From: UBA3263 sp964554665 | Lineage (GTDB): Bacteria; Bacteroidota; Bacteroidia; Bacteroidales; Muribaculaceae | DNA: 16,531 bases | Assembly (NCBI GenBank): GCA_964554665.1 | Contig: CAZKPP010000053.1 | Coordinates: forward strand, 1-16,531 | Reading direction: 5' to 3' | Part shown: piece by piece, positions 1 to 7,419 of the stretch | Numbering within the stretch: position 1 is the stretch's first letter | How the letters are laid out: every line of letters begins with the position of its first letter | The notes under the pieces: model-generated | What the model saw: the letters and a program-made list of their open reading frames with translations, nothing else | Told to the model about the DNA's origin: nothing | Databases searched by the model: none | Program-made: the position numbers and the translations under genes

Positions 1-1397
1 CCCTCCTGCTTCAGGGCCATGGCCAGGTGCAAGCGGTTGCGTTCGCCACCCGAAAGCACTCCGACTTTCTTTTCCTGATCGGCGCCCGAGAAGTTAAACT
101 TGCTCAGATATGCGCGGGCGTTAACGTCGCGTCCGCCCATGCGGAAACTGTCGACACCCTGGCTGATGACTTCATAAACGCTCTTTTCGGGCAGAAGGTC
201 TTTGTGGGTCTGGTCAACGTAGGCCACCTTAACGGTTTCGCCAACGTCAAAAGTGCCGGCGTCGGCGCCTTCAAGACCCATAATGAGTTTAAACAGAGTG
301 GTTTTACCTGCACCGTTGGGGCCGATAACACCTACTATGCCGTTTGGCGGCAAAGTGAAGTCGAGGTCTTTAAAGAGCTGCTTCTTGCCGAATGCCTTTG
401 CAAGTCCTTTGGCTTCGATAACCTTGTTGCCCAGACGGGGACCGTTGGGGATAAAGATTTCGAGCTTTTCTTCGCGCTCCTTCTGGTCTTCGTTGAGCAG
501 GCGGTCGTAAGAATTCAGGCGGGCTTTGCCTTTGGCCTGACGGGCTTTGGGAGCCATGCGCACCCATTCGAGCTCGCGCTCAAGGGTTTTGCGGCGCTTC
601 GAGGCCTGCTTTTCTTCCTGGGCCATGCGTTTGGTTTTCTGGTCAAGCCAGCTGGAGTAGTTGCCCTTCCAGGGAATGCCTTCGCCACGGTCGAGTTCAA
701 GAATCCAGCCGGCAACGTGGTCGAGGAAGTAACGGTCGTGGGTAATGGCGATAACAGTGCCGGGATACTGGTTGAGGTGCTGTTCGAGCCAGTCGATAGA
801 TTCGGCGTCAAGATGGTTGGTAGGCTCGTCGAGCAGCAACACGTCGGGCTGCTGGAGCAACAGACGGCAGAGGGCCACGCGACGGCGCTCGCCACCCGAA
901 AGGGTCGACACCTTCTGGTCGTCGGGCGGACACTGCAGGGCATCCATGGCACGTTCGAGCTTGGAGTCGATATTCCAGGCGTCGGCGGCGTCGAGTTTAT
1001 CTTGCAGCTCGGCCTGGCGCGCAAGCAGGGCATCGAAGTCGGCGTCGGGGTCGGCAAAAGCCTCATTGACCTTATCGAACTCGGCGAGCATATCCATAAT
1101 CGGCTGCACACCTTCGCGAACCACTTCTATTACGGTTTTGTCGGGGTCGAGTTTCGGGTCCTGTTCCAGATAGCCCACGGAATAACCGGGCGAGAAAACA
1201 ACTTCGCCCTGGTAGTTTTTGTCGATTCCGGCAATGATTTTCAGCAGCGAAGACTTACCGGAGCCGTTGAGACCGATAATGCCGATTTTTGCACCATAGA
1301 AGAAGGAGAGATAAATATTTTTAAGAACCTGTTTCTGAGGCGGGTAGATTTTGCTTACACCCACCATTGAGAATATAATCTTTTTATCGTCGGCCAT
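1..1397 (-). CDS. ettA: Energy-dependent translational throttle protein EttA (ABC-F ATPase), C-terminus cut by window edge
   Basis: This is a soluble ABC-F protein with two ATPase cassettes and no membrane segments. The family binds the ribosomal E site and gates the start of elongation according to the ATP/ADP state. Cassette 1 shows Walker A GLNGSGKSS (residues 42-50), signature LSGGE (167-171) and Walker B LLLDEPTNHLD (about 187-197). A charged inter-domain linker covers about 245-315. Cassette 2 shows Walker A GPNGAGKTT (359-367) and signature LSGGE (448-452). The start MADDKKIIFSM is the conserved EttA-type N-terminus. About 465 codons are present. The family is usually about 555-560 residues, so roughly 90 C-terminal residues, including the second Walker B, lie outside the window. 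It is the third gene of a ruvX-def-ettA run, 29 nt after def. EttA rather than another ABC-F is judged from the overall sequence and linker; the family is certain, the subgroup likely. Confidence 0.93.
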   Translation of the reverse strand, partial: MADDKKIIFSMVGVSKIYPPQKQVLKNIYLSFFYGAKIGIIGLNGSGKSSLLKIIAGIDKNYQGEVVFSPGYSVGYLEQDPKLDPDKTVIEVVREGVQPIMDMLAEFDKVNEAFADPDADFDALLARQAELQDKLDAADAWNIDSKLERAMDALQCPPDDQKVSTLSGGERRRVALCRLLLQQPDVLLLDEPTNHLDAESIDWLEQHLNQYPGTVIAITHDRYFLDHVAGWILELDRGEGIPWKGNYSSWLDQKTKRMAQEEKQASKRRKTLERELEWVRMAPKARQAKGKARLNSYDRLLNEDQKEREEKLEIFIPNGPRLGNKVIEAKGLAKAFGKKQLFKDLDFTLPPNGIVGVIGPNGAGKTTLFKLIMGLEGADAGTFDVGETVKVAYVDQTHKDLLPEKSVYEVISQGVDSFRMGGRDVNARAYLSKFNFSGADQEKKVGVLSGGERNRLHLAMALKQE

Positions 1398-1426
1398 AAT
1401 GATTGATTTTTGGTTTGAAAGATTGA

Positions 1427-1990
1427 TTATTTGCGACGCGAGGCGGTTTTAACGCGATAGTCGCAATTGAACTTACCATCCATGAGGTTGCGGAGCTTAT
1501 TGCGAATCAGGAGTTTACGGGTTGCCGAAACATGGTCCATATAAACTTTGCCGTTGAGGTGGTCAACTTCGTGCTGCACACAGCGGCTCAAGAAGCCCGA
1601 CATTTCCTCTTCGTGGGGCTGAAAATTTTCGTCGAGCCAACGCAGGCGGATGTGTTCAACGCGGTTAACGTTCTCACTCAGGCCGGGAAGGCTCAGGCAG
1701 CCCTCGCCGCGCGAGGTTTCGTCGCCGTCGAGCACCTCCACTTCGGGGTTTATAAGCACCAACTTGCGGCCGGCGCACTCGGGGTTATCCTCCTTGAGCA
1801 CGTCAACGTCGATAACAACCAGTTTGATGCTCAGACCTACCTGAGGCGCAGCCAGGCCGCAGCCTTCGGCGGCATACATGGTTTCAAACATGTCGTCAAT
1901 GAGCTTTGCCAGGTTGGGATAGTCGGCAGGCACCGGCTCGGTGGGGCGGCGCAAAACGGGGTGACCGTAAATATAGATAGGTAATTTCAT
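1427..1990 (-). CDS. def: Peptide deformylase
   Basis: This enzyme removes the formyl group from the N-terminal methionine of new proteins at the ribosome, using a bound metal (usually Fe2+). All three family motifs are intact in 187 residues. Motif 1 is GCGLAAPQ (residues 43-50). Motif 2 is EGCLS (97-101) with the metal ligand Cys98 and an extra G before it. Motif 3 is QHEVDHLNG (139-147) with ligands His140 and His144 and catalytic Glu141. The length is normal for the family. The start MKLPIYIYG is the usual beginning in Bacteroidota. It begins 3 nt after the ruvX stop, so the two are almost certainly co-transcribed and probably translationally coupled. There is no sign of damage. Confidence 0.97.
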   Translation of the reverse strand: MKLPIYIYGHPVLRRPTEPVPADYPNLAKLIDDMFETMYAAEGCGLAAPQVGLSIKLVVIDVDVLKEDNPECAGRKLVLINPEVEVLDGDETSRGEGCLSLPGLSENVNRVEHIRLRWLDENFQPHEEEMSGFLSRCVQHEVDHLNGKVYMDHVSATRKLLIRNKLRNLMDGKFNCDYRVKTASRRK

Positions 1991-1993
1991 TAT

Positions 1994-2413
1994 TTAGTTA
2001 AATATACTTTCAAGATAATCGGTTAGGATAATGGTGGCGGCCATGCGGTCAACGAGCGCCTTGTCGCGGCGCGCCTTTTGGCGCAGCCCTCCCTGAATCA
2101 TGGCCTGATGGGCTATAGTAGAGGTGAAGCGTTCGTCGTAGAGCCGCATTTCAACTCCCGCGGGCAAACGACGCTGAAGCGCGCGTGTAAACGGTTCGAT
2201 ATATACCCACGACTCCGACGGTTCGCCGCGCAGGGTTGTAGGGCGCCCGACAATTACCAGGTCAACCCGGTTCGAAGCGATATAATCGAGCACAAAGCGG
2301 AGCACTTCGCCGGAGCCGACAGTGGTCAGCGGACCGGCGGAAAGGCGCAGTTCGTCGGTCACTGCAATGCCGCAGCGCTTCTTGCCATAGTCTATACAGA
2401 GGATTCTCGCCAT
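1994..2413 (-). CDS. ruvX: RuvX/YqgF-family Holliday junction resolvase-like nuclease
   Basis: This is a small RNase H-fold protein of the YqgF/RuvX family, 139 residues, the normal length. The family is proposed to act as a Holliday junction resolvase and/or in 16S rRNA 5'-end maturation. Visible signatures are the N-terminal strand with Asp8 in CIDYGKKRCGIAVTD (residues 6-20), the DERFTS segment (93-98) and the C-terminal VDRMAATIILTDYL (121-134), whose Asp122 completes the acidic site. It is the first gene of ruvX-def-ettA on the minus strand. A TAACTTTG promoter element ends only 7 nt before the start codon, so the mRNA leader must be very short. Which of the two cellular roles applies here cannot be told from the sequence. 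Confidence 0.94.
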   Translation of the reverse strand: MARILCIDYGKKRCGIAVTDELRLSAGPLTTVGSGEVLRFVLDYIASNRVDLVIVGRPTTLRGEPSESWVYIEPFTRALQRRLPAGVEMRLYDERFTSTIAHQAMIQGGLRQKARRDKALVDRMAATIILTDYLESIFN

Positions 2414-2715
2414 TATGGTGCAAAGTTACGGAATTTTTGCGAGATTATCGCATCAGCCGCGCGATTTTTATGACACGTCGCCCCATAAAATTGGCGAACC
2501 CGGCGTAGACTCACGTCCGGCCGGGCCACTTAATACTTTTCTACTACTATTACTACTATTTGCTTTCTTGTGTGAAATGATTGTTGATTGATGTCGTTTA
2601 TTATTCGACGAGGTTTATTGGTTTGTTTGATAGCAGAACAAGAGAAGTTGCAGAAAGGTTGGTGCTGTAATCAATATGTAACATCATTTTAACCGACATT
2701 ACATTTTAGCCTATT
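2414..2715. other. 302-base intergenic region: ruvX promoter, GC hairpin, Thr/Ile codon run
   Basis: This lies between the end of the porin gene and the start of ruvX, both on the minus strand. It holds the ruvX -7 element at the left. A possible hairpin has arms CCCGGC (2499-2504) and GCCGGG (2520-2525) with a 15-nt loop. A near-repetitive plus-strand run of ACT/ATT triplets covers 2543-2560. An imperfect inverted repeat (arms 2676-2685 and 2695-2704) lies just past the porin stop. None of the hairpins has a convincing T-run, so I cannot name a porin terminator. No tRNA or known small RNA is recognised. Confidence 0.5.
2421..2428 (-). promoter_or_regulatory. Bacteroidota -7 promoter element of the ruvX operon
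   Basis: Read on the minus strand this is TAACTTTG, an exact match to the Bacteroidota -7 consensus TAnnTTTG. It ends 7 nt before the ruvX ATG (2413), so transcription should begin within a few bases of the start codon. No TTTG or TTG is seen at the expected -33 spacing, so the call rests on one box and its position. Confidence 0.6.
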
Positions 2716-4017
2716 TTAGAAGGTAAACATGGCCGAAACATTGACTCTGGAGGCCGCTTTATGCTCGCCAGAAAAGTTGCGGCGCATGCCCCAGTCATAT
2801 TCCGCGGCAACTGTCAGTCGCGGCACAATGCTCCAGAAAACGTTGGCGCAGGCAAAAGTGCCGGACTTGTATTCTTGTGGAGCTACCCCCGAGCGGGGCA
2901 TATAATGAGTTTGACTGGCAGCCAAAGTGGCGAAAATGTTGGGTCGGAAATTATACTGAATGCCTCCGCACCATCCCAACGACGCCGGGGCATAAAGCTG
3001 CGCCGGATTATCGGGGGTACTGATAAGGTCATACTGGCCGTGCTGCAAATCGCCGCCAAGACCGGCAAAACCGTGGCCATAATTAACGGTGGCGTAAAGA
3101 GTAATATGGCGTTCAGGTTTGGCCACGGTGCTGGCCTGAATGCCCCACCCCGCCAGATTGTGTCGCTTATTGTCGGCCAAAGTAAGATACGACAGCGAGC
3201 GCGCAATGCCGCTGAGGCGCACGTGCTGACCGGCGGCCCACTCATATTGAACAAATGCCGCAGCATCGGGAAGCCAGTTCGACGCCGCCTTAACCTTGCC
3301 GGACGAAACGTCGATGGCGGTTGAGGGAGTTTCGATAGATGCGGCTATGTACCATCTGTTTTTAAAGCAGGGCATATAGCGCACCAAAACGTTGGTGTTC
3401 GAGAACTTGTTGTTGGGACCGGCGGCATCAACAATGGCGGGCTGGGCCGCAGGGTCGGAGAAAGTTGACGAAGCGTAGCCGACAGTGAAGTCGCGAATCT
3501 GGGCATAACTCTTTTTGAGTTTGAAGTCGCGGCCGTTGTAGCCGGTAAAGTCAGCCTCGATGTAGAGTCCGTAGGAGCCGACCACGCTGTTATGGCCGAT
3601 GAGGCGAACGTTAAAATAAGTGCCCGATGGAGTTGTGTTGAAGCGGCGCGAATTTGCCGGGTCGGCGGGAATAGGAATTGTATATGGCGAAAAAGCATTG
3701 GAGGGCATGGCGCCGTTCCAGTCATAGAACGCGCGCATCCTCACCCCGCCGCCAACGCCTAACATCATGTTCGCCCCTTTGCTCATAAAGAGGAAATAAG
3801 GCATGTCCGGGTCCTGGGAATTGCGGAACTGGTCGTAGTAGAATTGAGTAACTACCTGGCGCAAGGAATCGCGGTCATATTTCTTACCGTCAATAATGAT
3901 GAATTTCGAAGAGGCGGCTTTGGCCTCGATTTGCGCATCGCTGAGGGTTTGCGCAAAAAGCGACGGCGCCGACATCAGAGTCAACGCCATCGCGCAAAAG
4001 ATTTTAGAAAGTTTCAT
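2716..4017 (-). CDS. DcaP-like outer-membrane porin/transporter
   Basis: This 433-residue protein looks like an outer-membrane beta-barrel. A signal peptide covers residues 1-22, with the hydrophobic core ALTLMSAPSL and cleavage likely after LFA. A short helical, polar N-terminal segment follows (about 24-70). A barrel then begins near PYFLFMSKGANMMLGVGGG (73-91) and continues with alternating polar/aromatic strands to a C-terminal VSAMFTF; ending in Phe is typical of barrels inserted by the BAM complex. The segments MLGVGGGVRMRAFYDW (85-100) and VGYASSTFSDPAA (179-191) recall Bacteroidota porins of the DcaP type, which take up small organic acids or peptides as trimers. The substrate cannot be read from sequence. 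It starts 9 nt after the thioredoxin gene and is the last gene of the amidase-MCE-thioredoxin-porin run. Outer-membrane barrel is near certain; DcaP membership is probable. Confidence 0.75.
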   Translation of the reverse strand: MKLSKIFCAMALTLMSAPSLFAQTLSDAQIEAKAASSKFIIIDGKKYDRDSLRQVVTQFYYDQFRNSQDPDMPYFLFMSKGANMMLGVGGGVRMRAFYDWNGAMPSNAFSPYTIPIPADPANSRRFNTTPSGTYFNVRLIGHNSVVGSYGLYIEADFTGYNGRDFKLKKSYAQIRDFTVGYASSTFSDPAAQPAIVDAAGPNNKFSNTNVLVRYMPCFKNRWYIAASIETPSTAIDVSSGKVKAASNWLPDAAAFVQYEWAAGQHVRLSGIARSLSYLTLADNKRHNLAGWGIQASTVAKPERHITLYATVNYGHGFAGLGGDLQHGQYDLISTPDNPAQLYAPASLGWCGGIQYNFRPNIFATLAASQTHYMPRSGVAPQEYKSGTFACANVFWSIVPRLTVAAEYDWGMRRNFSGEHKAASRVNVSAMFTF

Positions 4018-4026
4018 CGGGCTATT

Positions 4027-4317
4027 TTATGCGTTGCGAATAGCTTGAAGAATTTCGTCGCCGGAAATTTCTCCTACATGGCGCCAGCGTTCTTCGCCGT
4101 CGCGATAGATAATAAATGTAGGTATGCTTGAAGCACCGGCGGCATCGGCTTCCTGAGGATATTCGTCGATATCGTATTGACATACGGCAACCTTGCCGTC
4201 AACGATTTCGCGAACTTCTTCAACAATCGGCATCATGCGCTGGCAATGAGGGCACCATGATGCATAAAATTCAACGAGGGTCAAACCCTTGCGTTCTTTA
4301 GCTTCGTCGTAGGTCAT
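4027..4317 (-). CDS. Small thioredoxin-family protein with CPHC active site
   Basis: This 96-residue protein consists of little more than a thioredoxin fold. It has an active-site WCPHC at residues 21-25, the buried strand VEFYAS before it, and the cis-proline loop SSIPTFIIY (63-71, Pro66). It lacks a signal peptide or lipobox, so a cytoplasmic location is inferred. Classical thioredoxin has CGPC and about 105 residues. Here the redox motif is CPHC, a dipeptide better known from oxidising proteins such as DsbA and from some thioredoxin-like proteins, which should raise the redox potential. It lies 60 nt after the MCE gene and 9 nt before the porin gene. A disulfide reductase or small-thiol role is likely, but partners are unknown. 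No promoter-like box was recognised directly upstream, so transcription from the amidase promoter is plausible. Confidence 0.88.
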   Translation of the reverse strand: MTYDEAKERKGLTLVEFYASWCPHCQRMMPIVEEVREIVDGKVAVCQYDIDEYPQEADAAGASSIPTFIIYRDGEERWRHVGEISGDEILQAIRNA

Positions 4318-4377
4318 AGTATTTGAATTATATGGTTACGATTATAGAACGTTCAAGGCTGCCGGAATGTTTAGCGG

Positions 4378-5274
4378 TTAAAACACCGAGAACTTGAGGT
4401 AGCGCTTGGGGTGGGCCTTAACGTCGGTTATGAGCGAGTCGAGCGATGCAACCGTATTGTTCAGACTATTGTAGAGGCCGGGGTCGTTGAGCAGCATCCC
4501 AACCGACGATTCGTTGCTCTGCAGGCGTTCGGTAATCTCCTTAAGATTATCAACCGTGGCCTGAACCGAAGCCATGGTTTCGGGCAAGGGGAGCTGATTG
4601 AGCTCGGCGCTCAAAGAGTCGAGATTTGCCGACATGGTGCGCAGGTTGGCAACAACCTCCGAGGCATTGTTCATAACTCCGGGGAGCGGCTTGGTGGCAT
4701 TGGCAACATTTGCCGATACTACCTGGAGGTTGGCGGAAATCTGGTCGAGGCGCTTAAGGGTTGCGGCCAGGGCCGGATCGCTTACCACGCCGGTAACGGC
4801 AACGAGCAGGGAGTCGATTTTAGGCATCAGGGTTTTAACACTCGGCATAAGGTCTTCGCTCAAGCCGTCGACCAGGCCGGATGCTTTCTTAGATTCGAGG
4901 GTGCTCCCCTTTGGAAGATAGTTTTGCGTTTTGGGGATTTCGAGGGTAATGGAGCCGGTGCCGAGCAGGTCGGTAGTGAGCAGGGCAACGGTGCCTTCGG
5001 TAATCTTAAGGTCGGCATCTAAGGCGAGTTCTACCTGCACATGACCCGGGTCGTTATACAGATAGTTCATTTCGCGAACCTGGCCCACCTTAAAGCCGTT
5101 GGCATTAACCGGGGCAGAAACGGAAAGGCCGGTAACATCGTCGTATACCGCAAAATAATAGTTCGACGTATGAAACAGGTTTATACCTTTAAGGTAGTTG
5201 ATACCGAAAAATAAAATTGCGAATGCAATAACGGCGGCAAGGCCGATGATAGCGAGTTTTTTGCGGTTTTGCAT
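4378..5274 (-). CDS. MCE-family (MlaD-like) lipid transport protein
   Basis: This 298-residue inner-membrane-anchored protein carries one MCE domain. A single transmembrane helix covers about residues 7-28. The MCE domain spans about 38-117 and includes YDDVTGLSVSAPVNANGFKVG and the LLTTDLLGTGSITLEI strand. A long helical, probably coiled-coil region follows from about 140 to 285. The end, with LLNDPGLYNSLN and KAHPKRYLKFSVF, is the characteristic tail of MlaD homologues in Bacteroidota. MlaD proteins form rings that pass phospholipids between the inner and outer membranes with an MlaE permease and MlaF ATPase; neither partner is in this window. It starts 21 nt after the amidase stop, so the two are probably one transcript. 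Family membership is secure; the direction and nature of lipid transport are not visible. Confidence 0.92.
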   Translation of the reverse strand: MQNRKKLAIIGLAAVIAFAILFFGINYLKGINLFHTSNYYFAVYDDVTGLSVSAPVNANGFKVGQVREMNYLYNDPGHVQVELALDADLKITEGTVALLTTDLLGTGSITLEIPKTQNYLPKGSTLESKKASGLVDGLSEDLMPSVKTLMPKIDSLLVAVTGVVSDPALAATLKRLDQISANLQVVSANVANATKPLPGVMNNASEVVANLRTMSANLDSLSAELNQLPLPETMASVQATVDNLKEITERLQSNESSVGMLLNDPGLYNSLNNTVASLDSLITDVKAHPKRYLKFSVF

Positions 5275-5295
5275 TATAATATCTTTAAGTCAATT

Positions 5296-6429
5296 TCAAT
5301 TTATACGTTGTCCGTTTTGCCACTTGATTACGAAGGCTTTAGGGAAATGCTCGCGCACTTTGCGGGCGTAGTTATCGGCGTCGGCCTTGGTGGCGAAATC
5401 GCCCCCGGCAGTGTATTTATACCAGCCGTTCTGCTGAAACTCTTCAATATTCTTCACTCCCTTAAATTCCGATGACCCCGCGGGAATCGCGGTTGACGAA
5501 GCCATTATCTGAACACGGTATGTGAGCTTATCGGACTTATTGGCAGCTGCATCCTTTACGGGTTCCTTTACCGGTTCTTTTGCGGGTTGAGGCGCAGCAA
5601 CGGCCTGCTGCTCAGGCTTCTGTTCGGCGGGAGCCGCAACGGTAGTTTCCCCGATATGGCCTGTATATTGCAGAATGGCATCGGCAATCGCCTTGGCCAT
5701 TTTTCTGACGCCCTCTTTAGAGTTGAGGAACTGCTCGCTGGTGGGATTACAAATGAAGTCGAGCTCAATGAGCACCGAAGGCATGGCCGAGGCATGGAGC
5801 ACCCAGAAACCGGCCTGGAGCACGCCGCGGTTGCGTCGGCCGGCATTCTTGCAGAGGCGGTCAACGGTCATGTCGGCAAAGCTTATGCTCTGATCGAGAT
5901 GCTTGTTTTGCGAAAGCTCAAACATTATGTAGCTCTCGGTGGAGTTAGGGTCAAAGCCCTGATATTTGGTGGTATAGTCGCTTTCGAGCTCCATTACGGA
6001 GTTTTCGCGCTTGGCGACTTCAAGGTTCGATGCCGTGCGGTGAAGGCCGAGAGTATAGACCGACGCACCGGCAATATTCATGCGGTTTTTGTTAGTTTTG
6101 GCAACAGAGTTGACGTGGATGCTTATGAACAGGTCGCCGTGGTTGCGGTTGGCAATATTAGCGCGTTCCTGAAGCTCAATGAAGCGGTCGTCGTCGCGCG
6201 TCATAACGATATTGAGGCCTTTGGTGTCTTCAAGCAGGCGGCGCACCTCAAGGGCCACGTTGAGGTTAATGGTCTTTTCGTTGGTGATATTACCCACGGC
6301 ACCATAGTCCTTGCCGCCATGGCCGGGATCAAGAATAACTGTAAAACCATCTTTTCCGGCAGACAGGGCCGTTGCCCAGCCCAGCGTTAAGAAAAGTAAT
6401 ATTATAAGGGTTTTGTGAAGAATATTCAT
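5296..6429 (-). CDS. N-acetylmuramoyl-L-alanine amidase with C-terminal SPOR domain
   Basis: This cell-wall hydrolase cuts the amide bond between N-acetylmuramic acid and L-alanine, as AmiA/AmiC do during daughter-cell separation. The first 24 residues are a signal peptide (hydrophobic core about 8-22). The Amidase_3 domain covers about 28-255. Its zinc and catalytic residues are His37 in ILDPGHGGKD, Glu51 in NEKTINL, His105 in FISIHVNS and Glu222 in VLIELDFICNP. A low-complexity Ala/Pro/Glu/Lys linker (about 258-300) leads to a SPOR domain (about 301-372, starting YRVQIMAS). SPOR domains bind peptidoglycan stripped of side chains at the septum, so action at division sites is expected. It is the first gene of the amidase-MCE-thioredoxin-porin run. 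The start is supported by a TAATTTTG box 22 nt upstream. All key residues are present. Confidence 0.94.
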   Translation of the reverse strand: MNILHKTLIILLFLTLGWATALSAGKDGFTVILDPGHGGKDYGAVGNITNEKTINLNVALEVRRLLEDTKGLNIVMTRDDDRFIELQERANIANRNHGDLFISIHVNSVAKTNKNRMNIAGASVYTLGLHRTASNLEVAKRENSVMELESDYTTKYQGFDPNSTESYIMFELSQNKHLDQSISFADMTVDRLCKNAGRRNRGVLQAGFWVLHASAMPSVLIELDFICNPTSEQFLNSKEGVRKMAKAIADAILQYTGHIGETTVAAPAEQKPEQQAVAAPQPAKEPVKEPVKDAAANKSDKLTYRVQIMASSTAIPAGSSEFKGVKNIEEFQQNGWYKYTAGGDFATKADADNYARKVREHFPKAFVIKWQNGQRIN

Positions 6430-6451
6430 AACTTGTTAACAAAAACTTCTG

Positions 6452-6459
6452 CAAAATTA
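6452..6459 (-). promoter_or_regulatory. Putative -7 element for the amidase-MCE operon
   Basis: On the minus strand this reads TAATTTTG, matching TAnnTTTG, and it ends 22 nt before the amidase ATG (6429). No -33 TTG box is seen at the usual distance. It lies back to back with the plus-strand element at 6483-6490. Confidence 0.45.
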
Positions 6460-6482
6460 GTGATTTTTATGCAGTTTAGTAC

Positions 6483-6490
6483 TATCTTTG
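6483..6490 (+). promoter_or_regulatory. Putative -7 element for the gldB-like/dnaB transcript
   Basis: This reads TATCTTTG, matching TAnnTTTG, 29 nt before the lipoprotein ATG at 6520. It supports that start over the in-frame upstream ATG at 6415, which would place the promoter inside the coding sequence. No clear -33 box is visible. Confidence 0.5.
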
Positions 6491-6519
6491 CGGTAGAATT
6501 TTTCAAAAAAAGACCAAAA

Positions 6520-7419
6520 ATGCCACTAAAGCATACGATTTTACTACTTTTAGGGGTCCTGTCGGCCATAGGTTGCAGCCACAAAACGGAGCCTAAATCG
6601 ATAAACCGCCTCGACCTGGCGATTGCTGACGGCACGATGACAGCGGCCGACTCGGCTGCGTTTTCGGCCTGGGCGGAGATTATCGACTTCAACGGTTCGC
6701 CCGACGATTATAACACCCTGACAAACCTGTTCGCCGATTTGACCAACAACGCGACAGTTCGCCTCGATTCGGTCGAGATGGTTTTAGGTCATGCTTTGGC
6801 CGACAAACCCGAGCTGAAGATAACTGCGGTTATCAGCCCTTATAACCAGGCGGTTGTTACTCACCCCGACGGTTACGTGTTTGTTGCGCTTAACCATTAT
6901 TTAGGAGAGCAGAGCCCGGCGTATGCAGGTTTTGCGGAGTTTATCAGGCGCCGCAAGGTTAATTCGCGGATGCCGATAGACATTGTAATGGCAATAGTGG
7001 CATCCGAAAACGAGCCGCAGTTTGCCAACGACGCTACGCTGCTGAACCATCTGCTCTATCAGGGCGCGCTGTTGCTGCAGACTCGCAAACTTCTGCCGGA
7101 GGGAACTTCGGAGGCCGCCCTGTTGGGAATGACGCCCGAAGAATACGAGTGGTGTAAGGCCAATGAGCCTCAGATATGGAAAGCCCTGATTGAGCGCAAG
7201 CTGCTCTATTCAACGGACTACGAAGTTATTAACCGGCTCATGCGTCCGGCCCCCGGCTCGCCGTTGATTTCGGCCAATGCTCCGGGGCAAGCAGTGCTTT
7301 ATTGTGCACTGAAACTCGCCGAAGCCTACGAACGAAACACCGGCAACTCCGCCCTACCCCAACCTGAATTCTACAACAACCCCCAATCACTAATAAAAGC
7401 TGCTTATGCCCCCCTTTGA
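6520..7419 (+). CDS. GldB-like lipoprotein
   Basis: This is a 299-residue lipoprotein. The signal peptide's hydrophobic core ILLLLGVLSAIG (residues 7-18) is followed by the lipidated Cys19 (lipobox AIGC). I chose ATG 6520 because the upstream in-frame ATG at 6415 would precede the promoter box and bury the signal peptide. The body resembles GldB of the Bacteroidota gliding machinery in layout: VISPYNQ (104-110), FVALNHYLG (121-129), TLLNHLLYQGALL (173-185), a KLLPEG segment (190-195), then NEPQIWKALIERKLLYSTD (215-233). The TLLNHLLYQG stretch occupies the place where related DUF2268 proteins carry a zinc-protease HExxH, which is not present here. GldB is essential for gliding in Flavobacterium, but homologues are also found in non-gliding gut species where the role is unknown. 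The gene overlaps dnaB by 14 nt. GldB assignment is from memory of the motif pattern. Confidence 0.72.
   Translation: MPLKHTILLLLGVLSAIGCSHKTEPKSINRLDLAIADGTMTAADSAAFSAWAEIIDFNGSPDDYNTLTNLFADLTNNATVRLDSVEMVLGHALADKPELKITAVISPYNQAVVTHPDGYVFVALNHYLGEQSPAYAGFAEFIRRRKVNSRMPIDIVMAIVASENEPQFANDATLLNHLLYQGALLLQTRKLLPEGTSEAALLGMTPEEYEWCKANEPQIWKALIERKLLYSTDYEVINRLMRPAPGSPLISANAPGQAVLYCALKLAEAYERNTGNSALPQPEFYNNPQSLIKAAYAPL

Noticed and set aside
27..1370. A 447-codon plus-strand reading frame opposite ettA
   Set aside because: It is the mirror of a real, motif-rich ABC-F gene. Third-position G/C preference removes stops on the opposite strand. The translation has no recognisable domain.
2415..2591. 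A 58-codon plus-strand ORF ending in Leu x6, as a real gene
   Set aside because: It begins inside the ruvX promoter region on the opposite strand, has no promoter of its own, and most of its translation looks random.
2761..3324. A 187-codon plus-strand frame opposite the porin gene
   Set aside because: The minus-strand frame has a signal peptide and barrel features throughout; this one has neither.
6415..6519. N-terminal extension of the lipoprotein from ATG 6415
   Set aside because: It would contain the putative -7 box, overlap the amidase start, and place the lipoprotein signal peptide about 35 residues inside the protein.
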